DNA of 35,447 nt from Lentisphaerales bacterium (GTDB lineage Bacteria > Verrucomicrobiota > Lentisphaeria > Lentisphaerales > Lentisphaeraceae). A program made the position numbers and the translations under genes. The stretch spans positions 1-35,447 of the forward strand of contig JAKVBD010000053.1 in the NCBI GenBank assembly GCA_022446985.1, written 5' to 3'. A model generated the notes under the pieces. It saw only the letters and a program-made list of their open reading frames with translations. It was not told where the DNA came from and searched no databases. The stretch's first letter is position 1. Each line of letters opens with the position of its first letter. Below are positions 1-8,463 of the stretch, one piece after another.

Positions 1-28
1 ACGGGAACGGGAACGGGAACGGGAACGG
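1..28. repeat. Short ACGGGA tandem repeat at window edge
   Basis: The hexamer ACGGGA is repeated about 4.7 times without a mismatch, starting at base 1, so the array may extend beyond the window. It lies downstream of the rluD-like gene and its hairpin, in non-coding DNA. No function is visible. It could be a slippage-prone microsatellite or part of a larger intergenic repeat. Confidence 0.8.
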
Positions 29-44
29 TTTTGAAATAACAAGC

Positions 45-64
45 TTCGGGGTATTAACCCCGAA
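45..64 (-). terminator. Hairpin terminator candidate after the lgt-rluD pair
   Basis: A perfect 8-bp inverted repeat, TTCGGGGT and ACCCCGAA, is separated by the loop ATTA. It lies 15 bases beyond the stop of the minus-strand rluD-like gene. The sequence after it on that strand is only mildly T-rich, so it is a plausible but not textbook intrinsic terminator. Confidence 0.5.
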
Positions 65-79
65 ACCGGATAAATATTA

Positions 80-1042
80 TTAACCTTTGACTTCGATTTT
101 AAACTTTTCTGCAATACTGGAAAAGTTTTCCGGAATAGGTGCAGTAAAAGTCATTTCCTCACCTGTTATTGGATGGGCAAGCTTCAATCTCCAGGCATGC
201 AACAAATGACGCTCTGAACTGTCTTTCATTTCTAAACGCTTATTACCGTAAATCTTATCGCCAATTACTGGGAACCCCATCTCTGACATATGGACGCGAA
301 TTTGGTGAGTTCTGCCAGTATCGATTTTCACTTTAACCAGAGTAGCGCCATTATTTTGGCCAATTACTTTATAATGGGTGATCGCATTTTTACCGATTCC
401 AGCTTCTTCTTCATAAACAACCATTTTCTGGCGGTGAACTTTACTGCGGCCAATTAGAGTCTCCAGGGTACCACGCCCTATACGAATTGTACCTCTAAGA
501 AGAGCTACATAGTATTTATCAACTGTACGGTTTGCAAAAGCCCGGCTCAACTTCTCCTTAGCTTTACGCGTTTTGGCAACAACCAAAACTCCGGAAGTCT
601 CTTTATCCAGCCTATGAACAATTCCAGGCCTTCCTTCGTCATCCATAGCTCTAAAAGTATCTTCAGAATAACCCAACAAGGCATTCACTAAAGTTCCATC
701 GTGAACTCCAGCACCCGGGTGTACCACCATACCAGCAGGTTTATTAATGACGAGAATGTGTTCATCCTCAAAAAGTATAGGTAAGTTAATCTTCTCAGCT
801 TTAAGCTCAAAGTCCTGTTCTTCTGGAAGAGTGACGCTGATTACATCGCCAACCATAGTTGTTTCGCCTGCTTTAAGCTTAGTAAAGTCACGCCCTTCGC
901 GGTTCAGGGTTATCGAACCATCTTTTATAAGCCTTTGAAGGAAAACTCTGGAGTACTCATCAAACAAAGTTGATAAAAATTTATCCAGACGCTGACCGGC
1001 ATCATCTTCTTCAATCGTGAAAACTTCTATTTCTTCATCCAT
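80..1042 (-). CDS. rluD: RluA/RluD-family 23S rRNA pseudouridine synthase
   Basis: This 320-residue protein isomerises uridine to pseudouridine in RNA. An S4-like RNA-binding domain (about residues 14-75) is followed by the RluA-type catalytic domain. The family signature HRLDKETSG is at residues 143-151, with catalytic Asp146, and a conserved GRTHQIRVH motif lies near residue 245. Length and domain order match RluD, which modifies helix 69 of 23S rRNA. RluC or RluA-like specificity cannot be excluded from sequence alone, so the symbol is tentative. The ATG overlaps the end of the upstream lgt gene by 8 bases, which suggests one transcript and translational coupling. Confidence 0.9.
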   Translation of the reverse strand: MDEEIEVFTIEEDDAGQRLDKFLSTLFDEYSRVFLQRLIKDGSITLNREGRDFTKLKAGETTMVGDVISVTLPEEQDFELKAEKINLPILFEDEHILVINKPAGMVVHPGAGVHDGTLVNALLGYSEDTFRAMDDEGRPGIVHRLDKETSGVLVVAKTRKAKEKLSRAFANRTVDKYYVALLRGTIRIGRGTLETLIGRSKVHRQKMVVYEEEAGIGKNAITHYKVIGQNNGATLVKVKIDTGRTHQIRVHMSEMGFPVIGDKIYGNKRLEMKDSSERHLLHAWRLKLAHPITGEEMTFTAPIPENFSSIAEKFKIEVKG

Positions 1043-1865
1043 TTACCGGATCCTTAACTAAAAATTTCTTGGCAAAGTAACACCACATAGCTGCACCTAC
1101 CATAAACTGTCCTATAGCAATGTACTGTGCCAGCGACAAACCTAAATGACGCGTCTGGTCATCACGTAAAAATTCCACTAGGAGGCGCCAAACACCATAT
1201 AACATTAAGTATAAACTAAAAAGCTGCCCCTTGGCTTTGACCTTCGCAGTCACAAAAACCAATGCTGCGCATATAATTAAATTGGCTACAAACGAGTAAA
1301 TTTGTGTCGGATGCACTGGTAATGAATGCTCTGGCATAAATCCATTTGGAGCTAGTTCCCTCGCATGGTATCTTGCCTGATGCATATAAGGTAAAGTATC
1401 TTTGGGGAAACTAACACTTGGCCCCGTTTTACAAATCCCACCGAAACAGCAACCGTTTAAGAAACAGCCAACTCTACCCATAGCATGCCCCAGAGCAATG
1501 GCCGGAGCTATAATATCCAGCCCCTTTAAAAAATCAAAATTTTTCTTTTTACATAAAAACCAAGCCACAAAAAGAGCTCCCAGGAAGCCTCCCTGAAAAA
1601 CAATACCACCTTGATTAATTTTGAAAACCTTTATTAGGTTTCCGGCAAATTCTTCGTTGTAATTACGGATAACATAGAGAAGACGAGCGCCTACCAAACC
1701 GCCAATCATTGCAAAAAACAGTATATCTGCCAAAACTTCAGGATCTTCTCCTGCCTGCCGAGAACGTACCTTGACCAGCCAAAAAGCCAGCAATAGGCCT
1801 ATCGCTGCCATCAGTCCAAAAGATCTTATCTCCAAACCGGCTATATCAAAGAGGTGTGGGTGCAT
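1035..1865 (-). CDS. lgt: Prolipoprotein diacylglyceryl transferase Lgt
   Basis: Lgt moves diacylglycerol from phosphatidylglycerol onto the lipobox cysteine of prelipoproteins in the inner membrane. The 276-residue product is a multi-pass membrane protein. It has the Lgt signature region around residues 126-141 (GHAMGRVGCFLNGCC), HPTQIY at residues 185-190, and a basic C-terminal tail. Length is normal for the family. The start is supported by a GCAGGG ribosome site about 8 bases upstream and a TATAAT -10 box near 1891-1896. A substrate is present in the window: the small lipoprotein at 31319-31633. Confidence 0.93.
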   Translation of the reverse strand: MHPHLFDIAGLEIRSFGLMAAIGLLLAFWLVKVRSRQAGEDPEVLADILFFAMIGGLVGARLLYVIRNYNEEFAGNLIKVFKINQGGIVFQGGFLGALFVAWFLCKKKNFDFLKGLDIIAPAIALGHAMGRVGCFLNGCCFGGICKTGPSVSFPKDTLPYMHQARYHARELAPNGFMPEHSLPVHPTQIYSFVANLIICAALVFVTAKVKAKGQLFSLYLMLYGVWRLLVEFLRDDQTRHLGLSLAQYIAIGQFMVGAAMWCYFAKKFLVKDPVNG

Positions 1866-1890
1866 TTAGTAAACCCTGCGTTAACATTCC

Positions 1891-1896
1891 ATTATA
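1891..1896 (-). promoter_or_regulatory. -10 box upstream of lgt
   Basis: A perfect TATAAT reads on the minus strand 26 bases upstream of the lgt ATG, with a GCAGGG ribosome site between. The -35 region is weak. The rest of 1866-2156 is AT-rich and holds no convincing gene. A weaker -10-like TATAGT at 2113-2118 and an AGGA at 2146-2149 serve the divergent gene at 2157. Confidence 0.5.
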
Positions 1897-2156
1897 AATC
1901 ATGCTCAAGTGAGTATAAATCAGGCCTAACATAAGCCGTCTATCTTTCCGGTCATCACCTAATTCGCAAAAAGAACAATAATCCAAAGTTAATCCTTATT
2001 AATTTGAGTACAAAAGTTGTCAAAGACGTTATTTTTGCAAAAAATATCACTTTTTTACCAGCAGAATCGCCGAAAACAAGAAATTTAAATTTTAAAATTA
2101 AATTAAGGTCGATATAGTAAAATCGAATTTTATTAATTAAAAGTTAGGAAAAGCCC

Positions 2157-2969
2157 ATGCTTAGCAGAAAATTGAGAGTTCTGTTCGCATTGTTATTTGT
2201 TGCAATGCACTCAGTAGCCTTCGCCCAGACTGAAAAAAAAGAAGTAGATCCTGCTGTTAAAGCTCTGATGTACATTCCAGACAGAGTAGCAGACGTCTTT
2301 GATATTTTTAATATCGGTTTGGCCGTTGGTCCTTCTATCGGTGCTGAAGTTGCTATTACTGAGTATGTCGCATTGGGCGCCTACACTGTAAACGAAGCTG
2401 GTCTAGCTTGGACTGGTCGTAACAACCCAAGCTCTCACGAGGGTCAGTACTGGACTATGACTCTTAGTACTATGAGAACTGAGATGGAAGACACAGACTT
2501 CACTCACTACTTCCACCGCGGAAAATGGCAAGTAAGAGCTCAGTTGGCTTTACTTATCGTTCATGGCTACCTTGGCATTGACATTAAAGAAATCGGTGAT
2601 TTTATTACTGGATGGTTTGGATTCGACATTTCTGAAGACGACTACTCAAGCTATGGTGAAAAGCAGCTTGACAAGGATTACGATACTATTCTTGGTACTA
2701 CTCCAATGCACAGACTTGGCAGAGGTTTTGGTAACCTACTATTCGGTATCTGGGAAATCCCTCAGAATATGATGGATGTCACTAACGATCAAGGTCCTGC
2801 TGGCGGTGCTGCTTACGGTCTTTGGAGAGGCATTGGCCGCTTCCTCGTTAGAGAAGTAACTGGTGTTTGGGAGATCATTACATTTCCTAAAGGTGGTGAG
2901 CCAATCATCATGCCAGAATATCCATGGATGGACCATGTTGAGCATAACTGGGATTACAGCTGGAACTAA
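2157..2969 (+). CDS. Exported TIGR04073-like (exosortase system-associated) protein
   Basis: This is a 270-residue exported protein with a signal peptide of about 23 residues ending AFA. Residues 185-250 carry the pattern I associate with TIGR04073: GNLLFGIWEIPQ, a GPAGG turn, an amphipathic Gly-rich helix, and REVTGVWEIITFP. That family is reported from genomes that also encode exosortase/PEP-CTERM sorting. Its biochemical role is unknown. The part before it (residues 35-180) has a repeated Gly/Ala pattern (GLAVGPSIGAEV, EYVALGAY) and is unassigned. No exosortase or PEP-CTERM substrate is present here. The ATG has AGGA 7 bases upstream. Confidence 0.7.
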   Translation: MLSRKLRVLFALLFVAMHSVAFAQTEKKEVDPAVKALMYIPDRVADVFDIFNIGLAVGPSIGAEVAITEYVALGAYTVNEAGLAWTGRNNPSSHEGQYWTMTLSTMRTEMEDTDFTHYFHRGKWQVRAQLALLIVHGYLGIDIKEIGDFITGWFGFDISEDDYSSYGEKQLDKDYDTILGTTPMHRLGRGFGNLLFGIWEIPQNMMDVTNDQGPAGGAAYGLWRGIGRFLVREVTGVWEIITFPKGGEPIIMPEYPWMDHVEHNWDYSWN

Positions 2970-3009
2970 TCCTCAGTTTTAACTAACTTAAAACAGGAGC
3001 GAGTAGTCA

Positions 3010-4722
3010 ATGATAAATACCAGAAAATATCTGGTGGCATCTACGACGCTATCGCTCCTTTTTCATTTACTCCTTTTAACTTTTGCCAACAAACTCCCGG
3101 CTTTTCAACAAGCTGAGAGAAACACCAAGCTTCCACCAAAGCGCAAACCTTTAAAACTTCGTTCATATAAAGTCAAAGATGCTCCTAAGTCACCGTCGCG
3201 TCTCAAAGGTCAACTGAATATAAAATCTAGTCCCAAGCGCCTTTCCGCATCTCTAAAAGCAACGTCTCCCAAGCTTAATACACCATTATTGAAGCAAGAC
3301 ATTACGAAAGCTCCAGAAACGAAGTTAGCAGACAATCTCACCACAGATTCTAAGGTCTCTGAGCCTGCAAAAAAGCTCCCTGAAAGCTTTTACCATATAG
3401 AAGTCAAAAGCCCAATTAAAACCTCCCAAAAACTTATTGGCACAAACTTAAACAGTACAAGCATCAAGCTCAAAAGCCCCGCGACACAACTCAAAAACTC
3501 TTCGTCCACTTCAGCTGGCCAGCAAATTACTGCAGCCCCTCAAGTTGGACTGCGTCGCAGTATACCCAAAATATCCTTACCAAAAATCAACTATCGTAAG
3601 CCGACTAAAATCTCTACCCCAAGAACTATCAGCAGTCCGGTAAAAAAAACATTTATAAATAAAAAGACGAAAGACATCCCTGGCCAGATGGAGCACTTTC
3701 TGAATATCACTCCTTCGGTTCATATCGATAATGTTGATCAAAAAGGCTACTTCCAACTCAACCTTGAAATAAATGGTAATGCCAAAGGCCTGCACCCAAT
3801 TGACAAAGATACTTACTTCATTATCGACAGTTCAAGAAGTATCACTAGAAAGCAATTAACTCAATTCATCCTTGGCAGTCTCGATGGCTTCAAAACTCTG
3901 GGAAATAACGACCGTTTCAATCCGGTAATTTTCACAACCAAAGCTCGAAAAGGTTTCAACCACTTCAAAACCGTTTCTCCTCAATCCATAAAAGAAGCTC
4001 GCGACTTCTTATCATTCATAAGAATGATTGGTGGCCAAACAGACATCTATAACTCTATCAAGCCATTTGTAAATGGTACCTCAAGGGAAGATAACAGACC
4101 TGTACAAATCTTCCTGATGACGGATGGAGTCAGCACTGCAGAGAAAAGCCTCGCAAGTTCTGAAATCATTAAAGAGATTACTAAAGGCAATACTGCTGAT
4201 ACCTCAATATTCGGCTTTGCTACGGGCAAACACACGAACTCATTTTTACTCGATTTCCTGACTTATAGAAATAGAGGTGACAGCCTTATTTTAGAGCAGA
4301 TAGAAGATTCAGGTAAAAAACTAGCCAACTATGTTGATGAAAGATCTGAAATCATCGTAACCGATCTCACTCATAGATACAATGGTAGCATGCAAGATGA
4401 AGTTTTCCCTAAAAAGCTGCCTCACCTCTACAGGAATCGAACTTTGACAGTCTACGGTTCTTTTGAACTGGATGAAGAGGCCGCGATGATTCAAATTCTT
4501 GGTCAAAGTTCGACCGGCTCACGTCAGCTAATTTACAAAATCAATTTCGCCGAAGCACGCAGTGCCTCACCAGAATTGGCTAAGACCTGGGCGGCTCAAA
4601 AGATCTTTCACCTCATTGGTCAATTAACCGATCAGCCCGATCAAAAAATCGTCAATGAAATTTATAGCCTTCAGCAAAAGTTTAAGGTTTACATCCCCTA
4701 CTCACTTCCAAACGCTAAATAG
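3010..4722 (+). CDS. Membrane-anchored VWA-domain protein with long basic linker
   Basis: The 570-residue protein has one N-terminal membrane segment (about residues 10-27), and residues 35-225 are a low-complexity Lys/Pro/Ser/Thr stretch. A von Willebrand factor A domain follows from about residue 265. Its MIDAS residues are visible: Asp273-Ser275-Ser277 in IIDSSRS, Thr344 in GGQTDIY, and Asp372 in MTDG. The layout resembles a TonB-like periplasm-spanning anchor carrying a metal-dependent adhesion domain. It follows the TIGR04073-like gene by 40 bases, with AGGAG 10 bases before its ATG, so the two may be co-transcribed. Ligand and role are unknown. Confidence 0.8.
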   Translation: MINTRKYLVASTTLSLLFHLLLLTFANKLPAFQQAERNTKLPPKRKPLKLRSYKVKDAPKSPSRLKGQLNIKSSPKRLSASLKATSPKLNTPLLKQDITKAPETKLADNLTTDSKVSEPAKKLPESFYHIEVKSPIKTSQKLIGTNLNSTSIKLKSPATQLKNSSSTSAGQQITAAPQVGLRRSIPKISLPKINYRKPTKISTPRTISSPVKKTFINKKTKDIPGQMEHFLNITPSVHIDNVDQKGYFQLNLEINGNAKGLHPIDKDTYFIIDSSRSITRKQLTQFILGSLDGFKTLGNNDRFNPVIFTTKARKGFNHFKTVSPQSIKEARDFLSFIRMIGGQTDIYNSIKPFVNGTSREDNRPVQIFLMTDGVSTAEKSLASSEIIKEITKGNTADTSIFGFATGKHTNSFLLDFLTYRNRGDSLILEQIEDSGKKLANYVDERSEIIVTDLTHRYNGSMQDEVFPKKLPHLYRNRTLTVYGSFELDEEAAMIQILGQSSTGSRQLIYKINFAEARSASPELAKTWAAQKIFHLIGQLTDQPDQKIVNEIYSLQQKFKVYIPYSLPNAK

Positions 4723-4731
4723 CTCTACAAC

Positions 4732-4759
4732 TTGACTGCAGTTGAATCGGCACTATCAT
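4732..4759 (+). promoter_or_regulatory. Sigma-70-like promoter for the CvfB-like gene
   Basis: TTGACT (4732-4737) and TATCAT (4754-4759) are separated by 16 bases, 28 bases before the ATG at 4787. A short dyad (GGCAC and GTGCC) brackets the -10 element. Confidence 0.5.
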
Positions 4760-4786
4760 GGTGCCAACAATTTTAAAGGTTAAGTA

Positions 4787-5635
4787 ATGGCTGATCTCGG
4801 TAGAATGAACAGACTCGTTGTCTCAAAGTTAGTAGACTTCGGAGTATACCTCAACAGTGACAACTATGGTGAAATCCTTCTTCCCAGGAAGTATGTTCCT
4901 GAGAACTGCGAAATCGGCGATACGCTCACTGTGTTTATTCATAAGGACTCAGAAGACAGAATCATTGCCACGACTCTCCAACCGAAAGGTCTGGTTGGCG
5001 ACTTTGCATGCCTTGAAGTTACTGACGTCAATCAATATGGCGCCTTTATGGATTGGGGTCTGGAGAAAGATCTTTTTGTGCCATTTAAAGAACAGAAAAC
5101 TCGTATGCTCAAAGGTCAAAAATACACAGTTTTCATATTTGTTGACAATGTGACAGACCGTATCCTTGCTTCCAGTAAAACCGGAAAATTCCTTGAATCT
5201 CCAAGAGGGAGAATTAAGGAACACGAAGAGGTCAGCGTTCTCGTTGAAGATGAAATAGAAATTGGCTACTCGGCCATTATCGAAAACTATTATTCTGGAA
5301 TGATCTATAAAAATGAAGTGTTCCAGGATATAAAAATTGGCGATAGACTAAAAGCATACGTTAAGAAGATTCGTCCGGATGGGCTCATTGACCTTGCCTT
5401 ACAAAAACAAGGCCACACCAGAGCAGAGCCGCTAGCTGAACAAATCATACAAAAGCTCAGAACTCAAGGCGGCTTCATGCCACTTAACAGTAAGAGTTCT
5501 CCTGAACAAATCCAGAAGTTGTTCGGATGCAGCAAGAAAACATTTAAAATTGCAATCAGCGGCCTCTACAAACAAAGATTTATAGAAATCACCGACGACG
5601 GTATTAAAATGGCTTCTCAAAAAGGCAGTAAATAA
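4787..5635 (+). CDS. cvfB: CvfB/YitL-family S1-domain RNA-binding protein
   Basis: The 282-residue protein shows the CvfB layout: consecutive S1-like OB folds (about residues 1-63, 65-130 and 140-205) and a C-terminal winged helix (about 215-280). The second fold carries the typical S1 phrase YGAFMDWGL followed by LFVPFKEQ. In Staphylococcus, CvfB is an RNA-binding regulator of virulence gene expression, and its role elsewhere is poorly defined. Length matches the family. The 3' end overlaps the convergent gene at 5617 by 19 bases. Confidence 0.85.
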   Translation: MADLGRMNRLVVSKLVDFGVYLNSDNYGEILLPRKYVPENCEIGDTLTVFIHKDSEDRIIATTLQPKGLVGDFACLEVTDVNQYGAFMDWGLEKDLFVPFKEQKTRMLKGQKYTVFIFVDNVTDRILASSKTGKFLESPRGRIKEHEEVSVLVEDEIEIGYSAIIENYYSGMIYKNEVFQDIKIGDRLKAYVKKIRPDGLIDLALQKQGHTRAEPLAEQIIQKLRTQGGFMPLNSKSSPEQIQKLFGCSKKTFKIAISGLYKQRFIEITDDGIKMASQKGSK

Positions 5636-6495
5636 ACCCTTTTGTGGCGTTTATGGCTACTCTTAAAACTCTCTTGCTGTTTTTCATTTAACACGCCTTC
5701 TGTGTTATCATAGAGGGACTGATGGTCTTGTTGTTGCTCATAAGTTCCTGTCGCAAAGGGTGAAACCTGCTGTTCCACGAAAATCTGCCTAAGCTCAACT
5801 TTCTGGGAATCATCCAAAGGGATCTTGCCTCTTTCCAGTCGTTGAGAAAGTCTCAGAAAATCTTCTGCAGCACTCTTTTCTTTGTGATACTGTTCAAACA
5901 AGTTAAACTTTTCTTCACCAATGGAGCCAATGAGATCCTCTTTTAACTGTAAGTTGTTTTCTCGAATCCCCTGCACCAATTCCAATGGCGGACCATTTCG
6001 AAACTCACTCATGCGATCCATATTCTCACCTATCGCCTTCATGAAACTCTTCATATTTTCCTGCATAGCCTCTGCCATATACTGAAATAGCTGAAGCTGC
6101 TCTTCAGGACTTAAGTCGGCTTCTTTTATAAAATCACTGTAAAAGTGATAAAACTGTTCGCGAACCAAGCGTTCAAAAGCTCGAATCATCAAGGGGTTTT
6201 CAAGCATGACCTGACCCAAAGTAGCCAAAGCATTTATATTTTTATCAAGCTCTATGCCGTTCCCACTGATAATCCGCCTCTCGGGAATAAAGTAATCGTA
6301 AGATTTCTTTTCCACTTCTGCAGTTTCTTTTTCTATTTCCAACACTTTTGGAGCCTCTTCAGGCTCAACGAATTCTTTATAAACCTTCACGACTTCTTCA
6401 TTTTTATATAGAACAGAAGCCTCACCTCCTGAATTCAAAAAGTAGCCAATGACCGCTAGTTGAAGAATCGCCATAAACGCAAGTAGCTTTGTCAT
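5617..6495 (-). CDS. Exported or anchored helical protein, paralogue of the 7443-8273 product
   Basis: I do not recognise a named family. The 292-residue product has one N-terminal hydrophobic segment (residues 4-20) with a short Lys-containing start, so it is exported or anchored. The rest is charged and helix-rich. The C-terminal third follows the pattern DDSQ-x4-LRQIF-x6-SPF and later a VLNEKQQESFK phrase. The product of 7443-8273 has the same arrangement (LSEEQ, LNEVLLEKQTTPF, LKPDQAEHFK), so the two look paralogous. The SxEQ and PxQ elements loosely recall LTxxQ-type periplasmic helical proteins of the Spy/CpxP kind, which is only a suggestion. It is the last gene of a three-gene unit and overlaps the preceding gene by 4 bases. 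Confidence 0.75.
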   Translation of the reverse strand: MTKLLAFMAILQLAVIGYFLNSGGEASVLYKNEEVVKVYKEFVEPEEAPKVLEIEKETAEVEKKSYDYFIPERRIISGNGIELDKNINALATLGQVMLENPLMIRAFERLVREQFYHFYSDFIKEADLSPEEQLQLFQYMAEAMQENMKSFMKAIGENMDRMSEFRNGPPLELVQGIRENNLQLKEDLIGSIGEEKFNLFEQYHKEKSAAEDFLRLSQRLERGKIPLDDSQKVELRQIFVEQQVSPFATGTYEQQQDHQSLYDNTEGVLNEKQQESFKSSHKRHKRVYLLPF

Positions 6496-7433
6496 TTTCG
6501 AGGTCTCCTCTTCATTTTCATTTCATCAAATGCTTTTGTGATCATATTCCAGGACTTCTCTGTAAGCTTAACATCTATTAAAAGATTCTTTTCATAAACC
6601 TTAAAATCTATCAATCGTTTCAGCTGGGCAAACTCTGGTTTAAAGTCTAAAAACGACAAGCCCATGTTGACTAAAAGCGATGCTCCCTTAACCGACTCAA
6701 GCTTATTAAAAGTCATCGTACACTCTGCCGAGATATCTTGATTATCTTCAAAATATAAATTAAATGAACCGCCGTTGTAATCTTTCATCCAGGGAGTCAT
6801 TGGGTGTACTTCACCGATTTTACCCCAGTGCACAAAGCTGCATACTCCACCAAAACCATTTGTCGTCAGTAAACGTCGGGCTCTCTCATCGGCCAACACA
6901 CTGTTTTCTATCGGCAACTTGGTCAACTCTGGCAATTGATGATCTGCTGTAAGCATCAATAAATTTGGTTTTAAAAATGCCAGATAAGCATTTTTAATCT
7001 TCTCATCTTTAAACTGAACACAAGTCACGCCATTAACTGTTTTTTCTGCAGCAAAAGCACCTGGGAATTTTTGCTTCACAACAGCTAAATCAAGCGGCTT
7101 TGCCAACTCAACAAAAACTGCTGTATCATACTGTTGCTTGCTCAACTCACGCCAACTTTTCATGCGCTGATACTGAGCCGCAACACCACCTATGTAAAGC
7201 GAGATTATGTCTTTACTCTCCAGGCCTATTTTCGACTTCATCTCTTTCTGGAAATCCAAAAACTCTTTATCTTCAAAGATCTTCTGACTTACTTTCTCAT
7301 TCTTCAGCATCTCAGGAAATCTCACCGCCAAGACATAGTCATAGTGAGCAGGAATTCGTTTCAAGGCTTCCCTATCATCCGCGTAGCATGTAAAAAGGCC
7401 AAATAGCGCCAGTACATAAAAAATATTCTTCAT
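6492..7433 (-). CDS. Secreted protein of unknown function, middle gene of trio
   Basis: The 313-residue protein has a signal peptide (about residues 1-18, ending TCYAD) and then mixed alpha/beta sequence. The opening phrase RIPAHYDYVLAVRFPEML followed by a long helix and IISLYIGGV resembles secreted proteins of Planctomycetes and Lentisphaerae that begin by describing a per-protein scalar fold. I cannot name the family. It lies between two paralogous genes, 9 bases after the first and overlapping the last by 4 bases, so all three should be expressed together and may form one envelope complex. Confidence 0.75.
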   Translation of the reverse strand: MKNIFYVLALFGLFTCYADDREALKRIPAHYDYVLAVRFPEMLKNEKVSQKIFEDKEFLDFQKEMKSKIGLESKDIISLYIGGVAAQYQRMKSWRELSKQQYDTAVFVELAKPLDLAVVKQKFPGAFAAEKTVNGVTCVQFKDEKIKNAYLAFLKPNLLMLTADHQLPELTKLPIENSVLADERARRLLTTNGFGGVCSFVHWGKIGEVHPMTPWMKDYNGGSFNLYFEDNQDISAECTMTFNKLESVKGASLLVNMGLSFLDFKPEFAQLKRLIDFKVYEKNLLIDVKLTEKSWNMITKAFDEMKMKRRPRK

Positions 7434-7442
7434 GTTCTTCTC

Positions 7443-8273
7443 CTAAAAAAGCCTTGGTAAATCATTAACTTCAGGCAAATCATTTGAGTGCCAGTGATAT
7501 TCTTGAAAATACTTAAAATGCTCAGCCTGATCAGGCTTCAAAATATGCTGCACGGACTGTAAAAGTTCGTCACTGGTTTGGTAAGGCTCATCTATTGACT
7601 TGAGCTCTTCAAAAGGCGTCGTCTGCTTTTCTAAAAGGACTTCATTTAATTTTCCTCTTTGCTCTTCAGACAGTTTATCATCGTCCTTTACAAGCAACTT
7701 CTCAAAGACGGCCAGCTGACGCTTGGTCTTAGCCCCTTTTTCCAGCTCCAACAACCGATTAAAGCGAACTTCACCCATTTGCAACTGACTGAAAAGTGAG
7801 CTTTTCAGCTCTACAAGAGACTGCCCTGAGTCCCCTTCTAATAAACCTCTTTGAATTTTGTATAAATCTTGTAAATACAAAGATACAATTTCATTGAAAA
7901 CGGCGACTTTTGCCTTAAGATCTTCTTCTGAAATCTCAGGATTCTCTTCTTTCAAAAGCTTCTTAAAACTGGCTGCTGCCGGAACTCGTTTATTTATATT
8001 TTCAATGACCATACCATCAACCAAATCACTCAGTGAATTTCTTTCACCGGGAATTGGCAGGAAAAAACGCGCACTCAGTCGTTCTTTACGGCGCTTTTCT
8101 TCCTTCTCTTTATCGACCTTTAAACTTTGTCCACTGTTTTTTTTGACTGAAACCACCATTTCGTTTTTGTTCGTTTCATCCTGACAGCCGTCATTACCGC
8201 CTCTTAAACCAAGATAAAGTAAAACAGGGAATAAGAATATATTTAAAATCAATAATAAACGTTCGCTTTTCAT
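7443..8273 (-). CDS. Exported or anchored helical protein, first gene of trio
   Basis: The 276-residue protein begins MKSERLLLILNIFLF, a single hydrophobic segment, followed by a Lys/Glu-rich stretch and long helices. It shares with the 5617-6495 product the start architecture (hydrophobic run, then a GG-containing turn) and the C-terminal SEEQ...KQTTPF...LKPDQAEHFK pattern. It is the promoter-proximal gene of the trio and is divergent from the glycosyltransferase-like gene. No named domain was recognised. Confidence 0.75.
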   Translation of the reverse strand: MKSERLLLILNIFLFPVLLYLGLRGGNDGCQDETNKNEMVVSVKKNSGQSLKVDKEKEEKRRKERLSARFFLPIPGERNSLSDLVDGMVIENINKRVPAAASFKKLLKEENPEISEEDLKAKVAVFNEIVSLYLQDLYKIQRGLLEGDSGQSLVELKSSLFSQLQMGEVRFNRLLELEKGAKTKRQLAVFEKLLVKDDDKLSEEQRGKLNEVLLEKQTTPFEELKSIDEPYQTSDELLQSVQHILKPDQAEHFKYFQEYHWHSNDLPEVNDLPRLF

Positions 8274-8463
8274 CTGCTCATTTTCCCAAAAATTATAACC
8301 GCTTCAACTATACGAAAGTCTCCGGCTGAATTTGATCGATTTTTGACTTATTAACATATATTACTTTTCTTATAAAATTTTGTCTAAAATGCTTTTCATG
8401 GCACAGCCTTTGCGTAATCAAATGTCGTCATTAGATATTCAGAACCCGAAATCAGAGAAACGA

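Noticed and set aside
1..28. Tandem repeat as CRISPR or telomere-like element
   Set aside because: Units are 6 bases without spacers, far too short for CRISPR, and nothing suggests a chromosome end.
2976..2994. Terminator between the TIGR04073-like and VWA genes
   Set aside because: GTTTTAA/TTAAAAC forms only a weak AT-rich 7-bp stem without a T-run and lies next to the ribosome site of the VWA gene.
2157..4722. Complete exosortase/PEP-CTERM locus
   Set aside because: Only the TIGR04073-like pattern is seen. No exosortase membrane protein or PEP-CTERM tail lies in the window.
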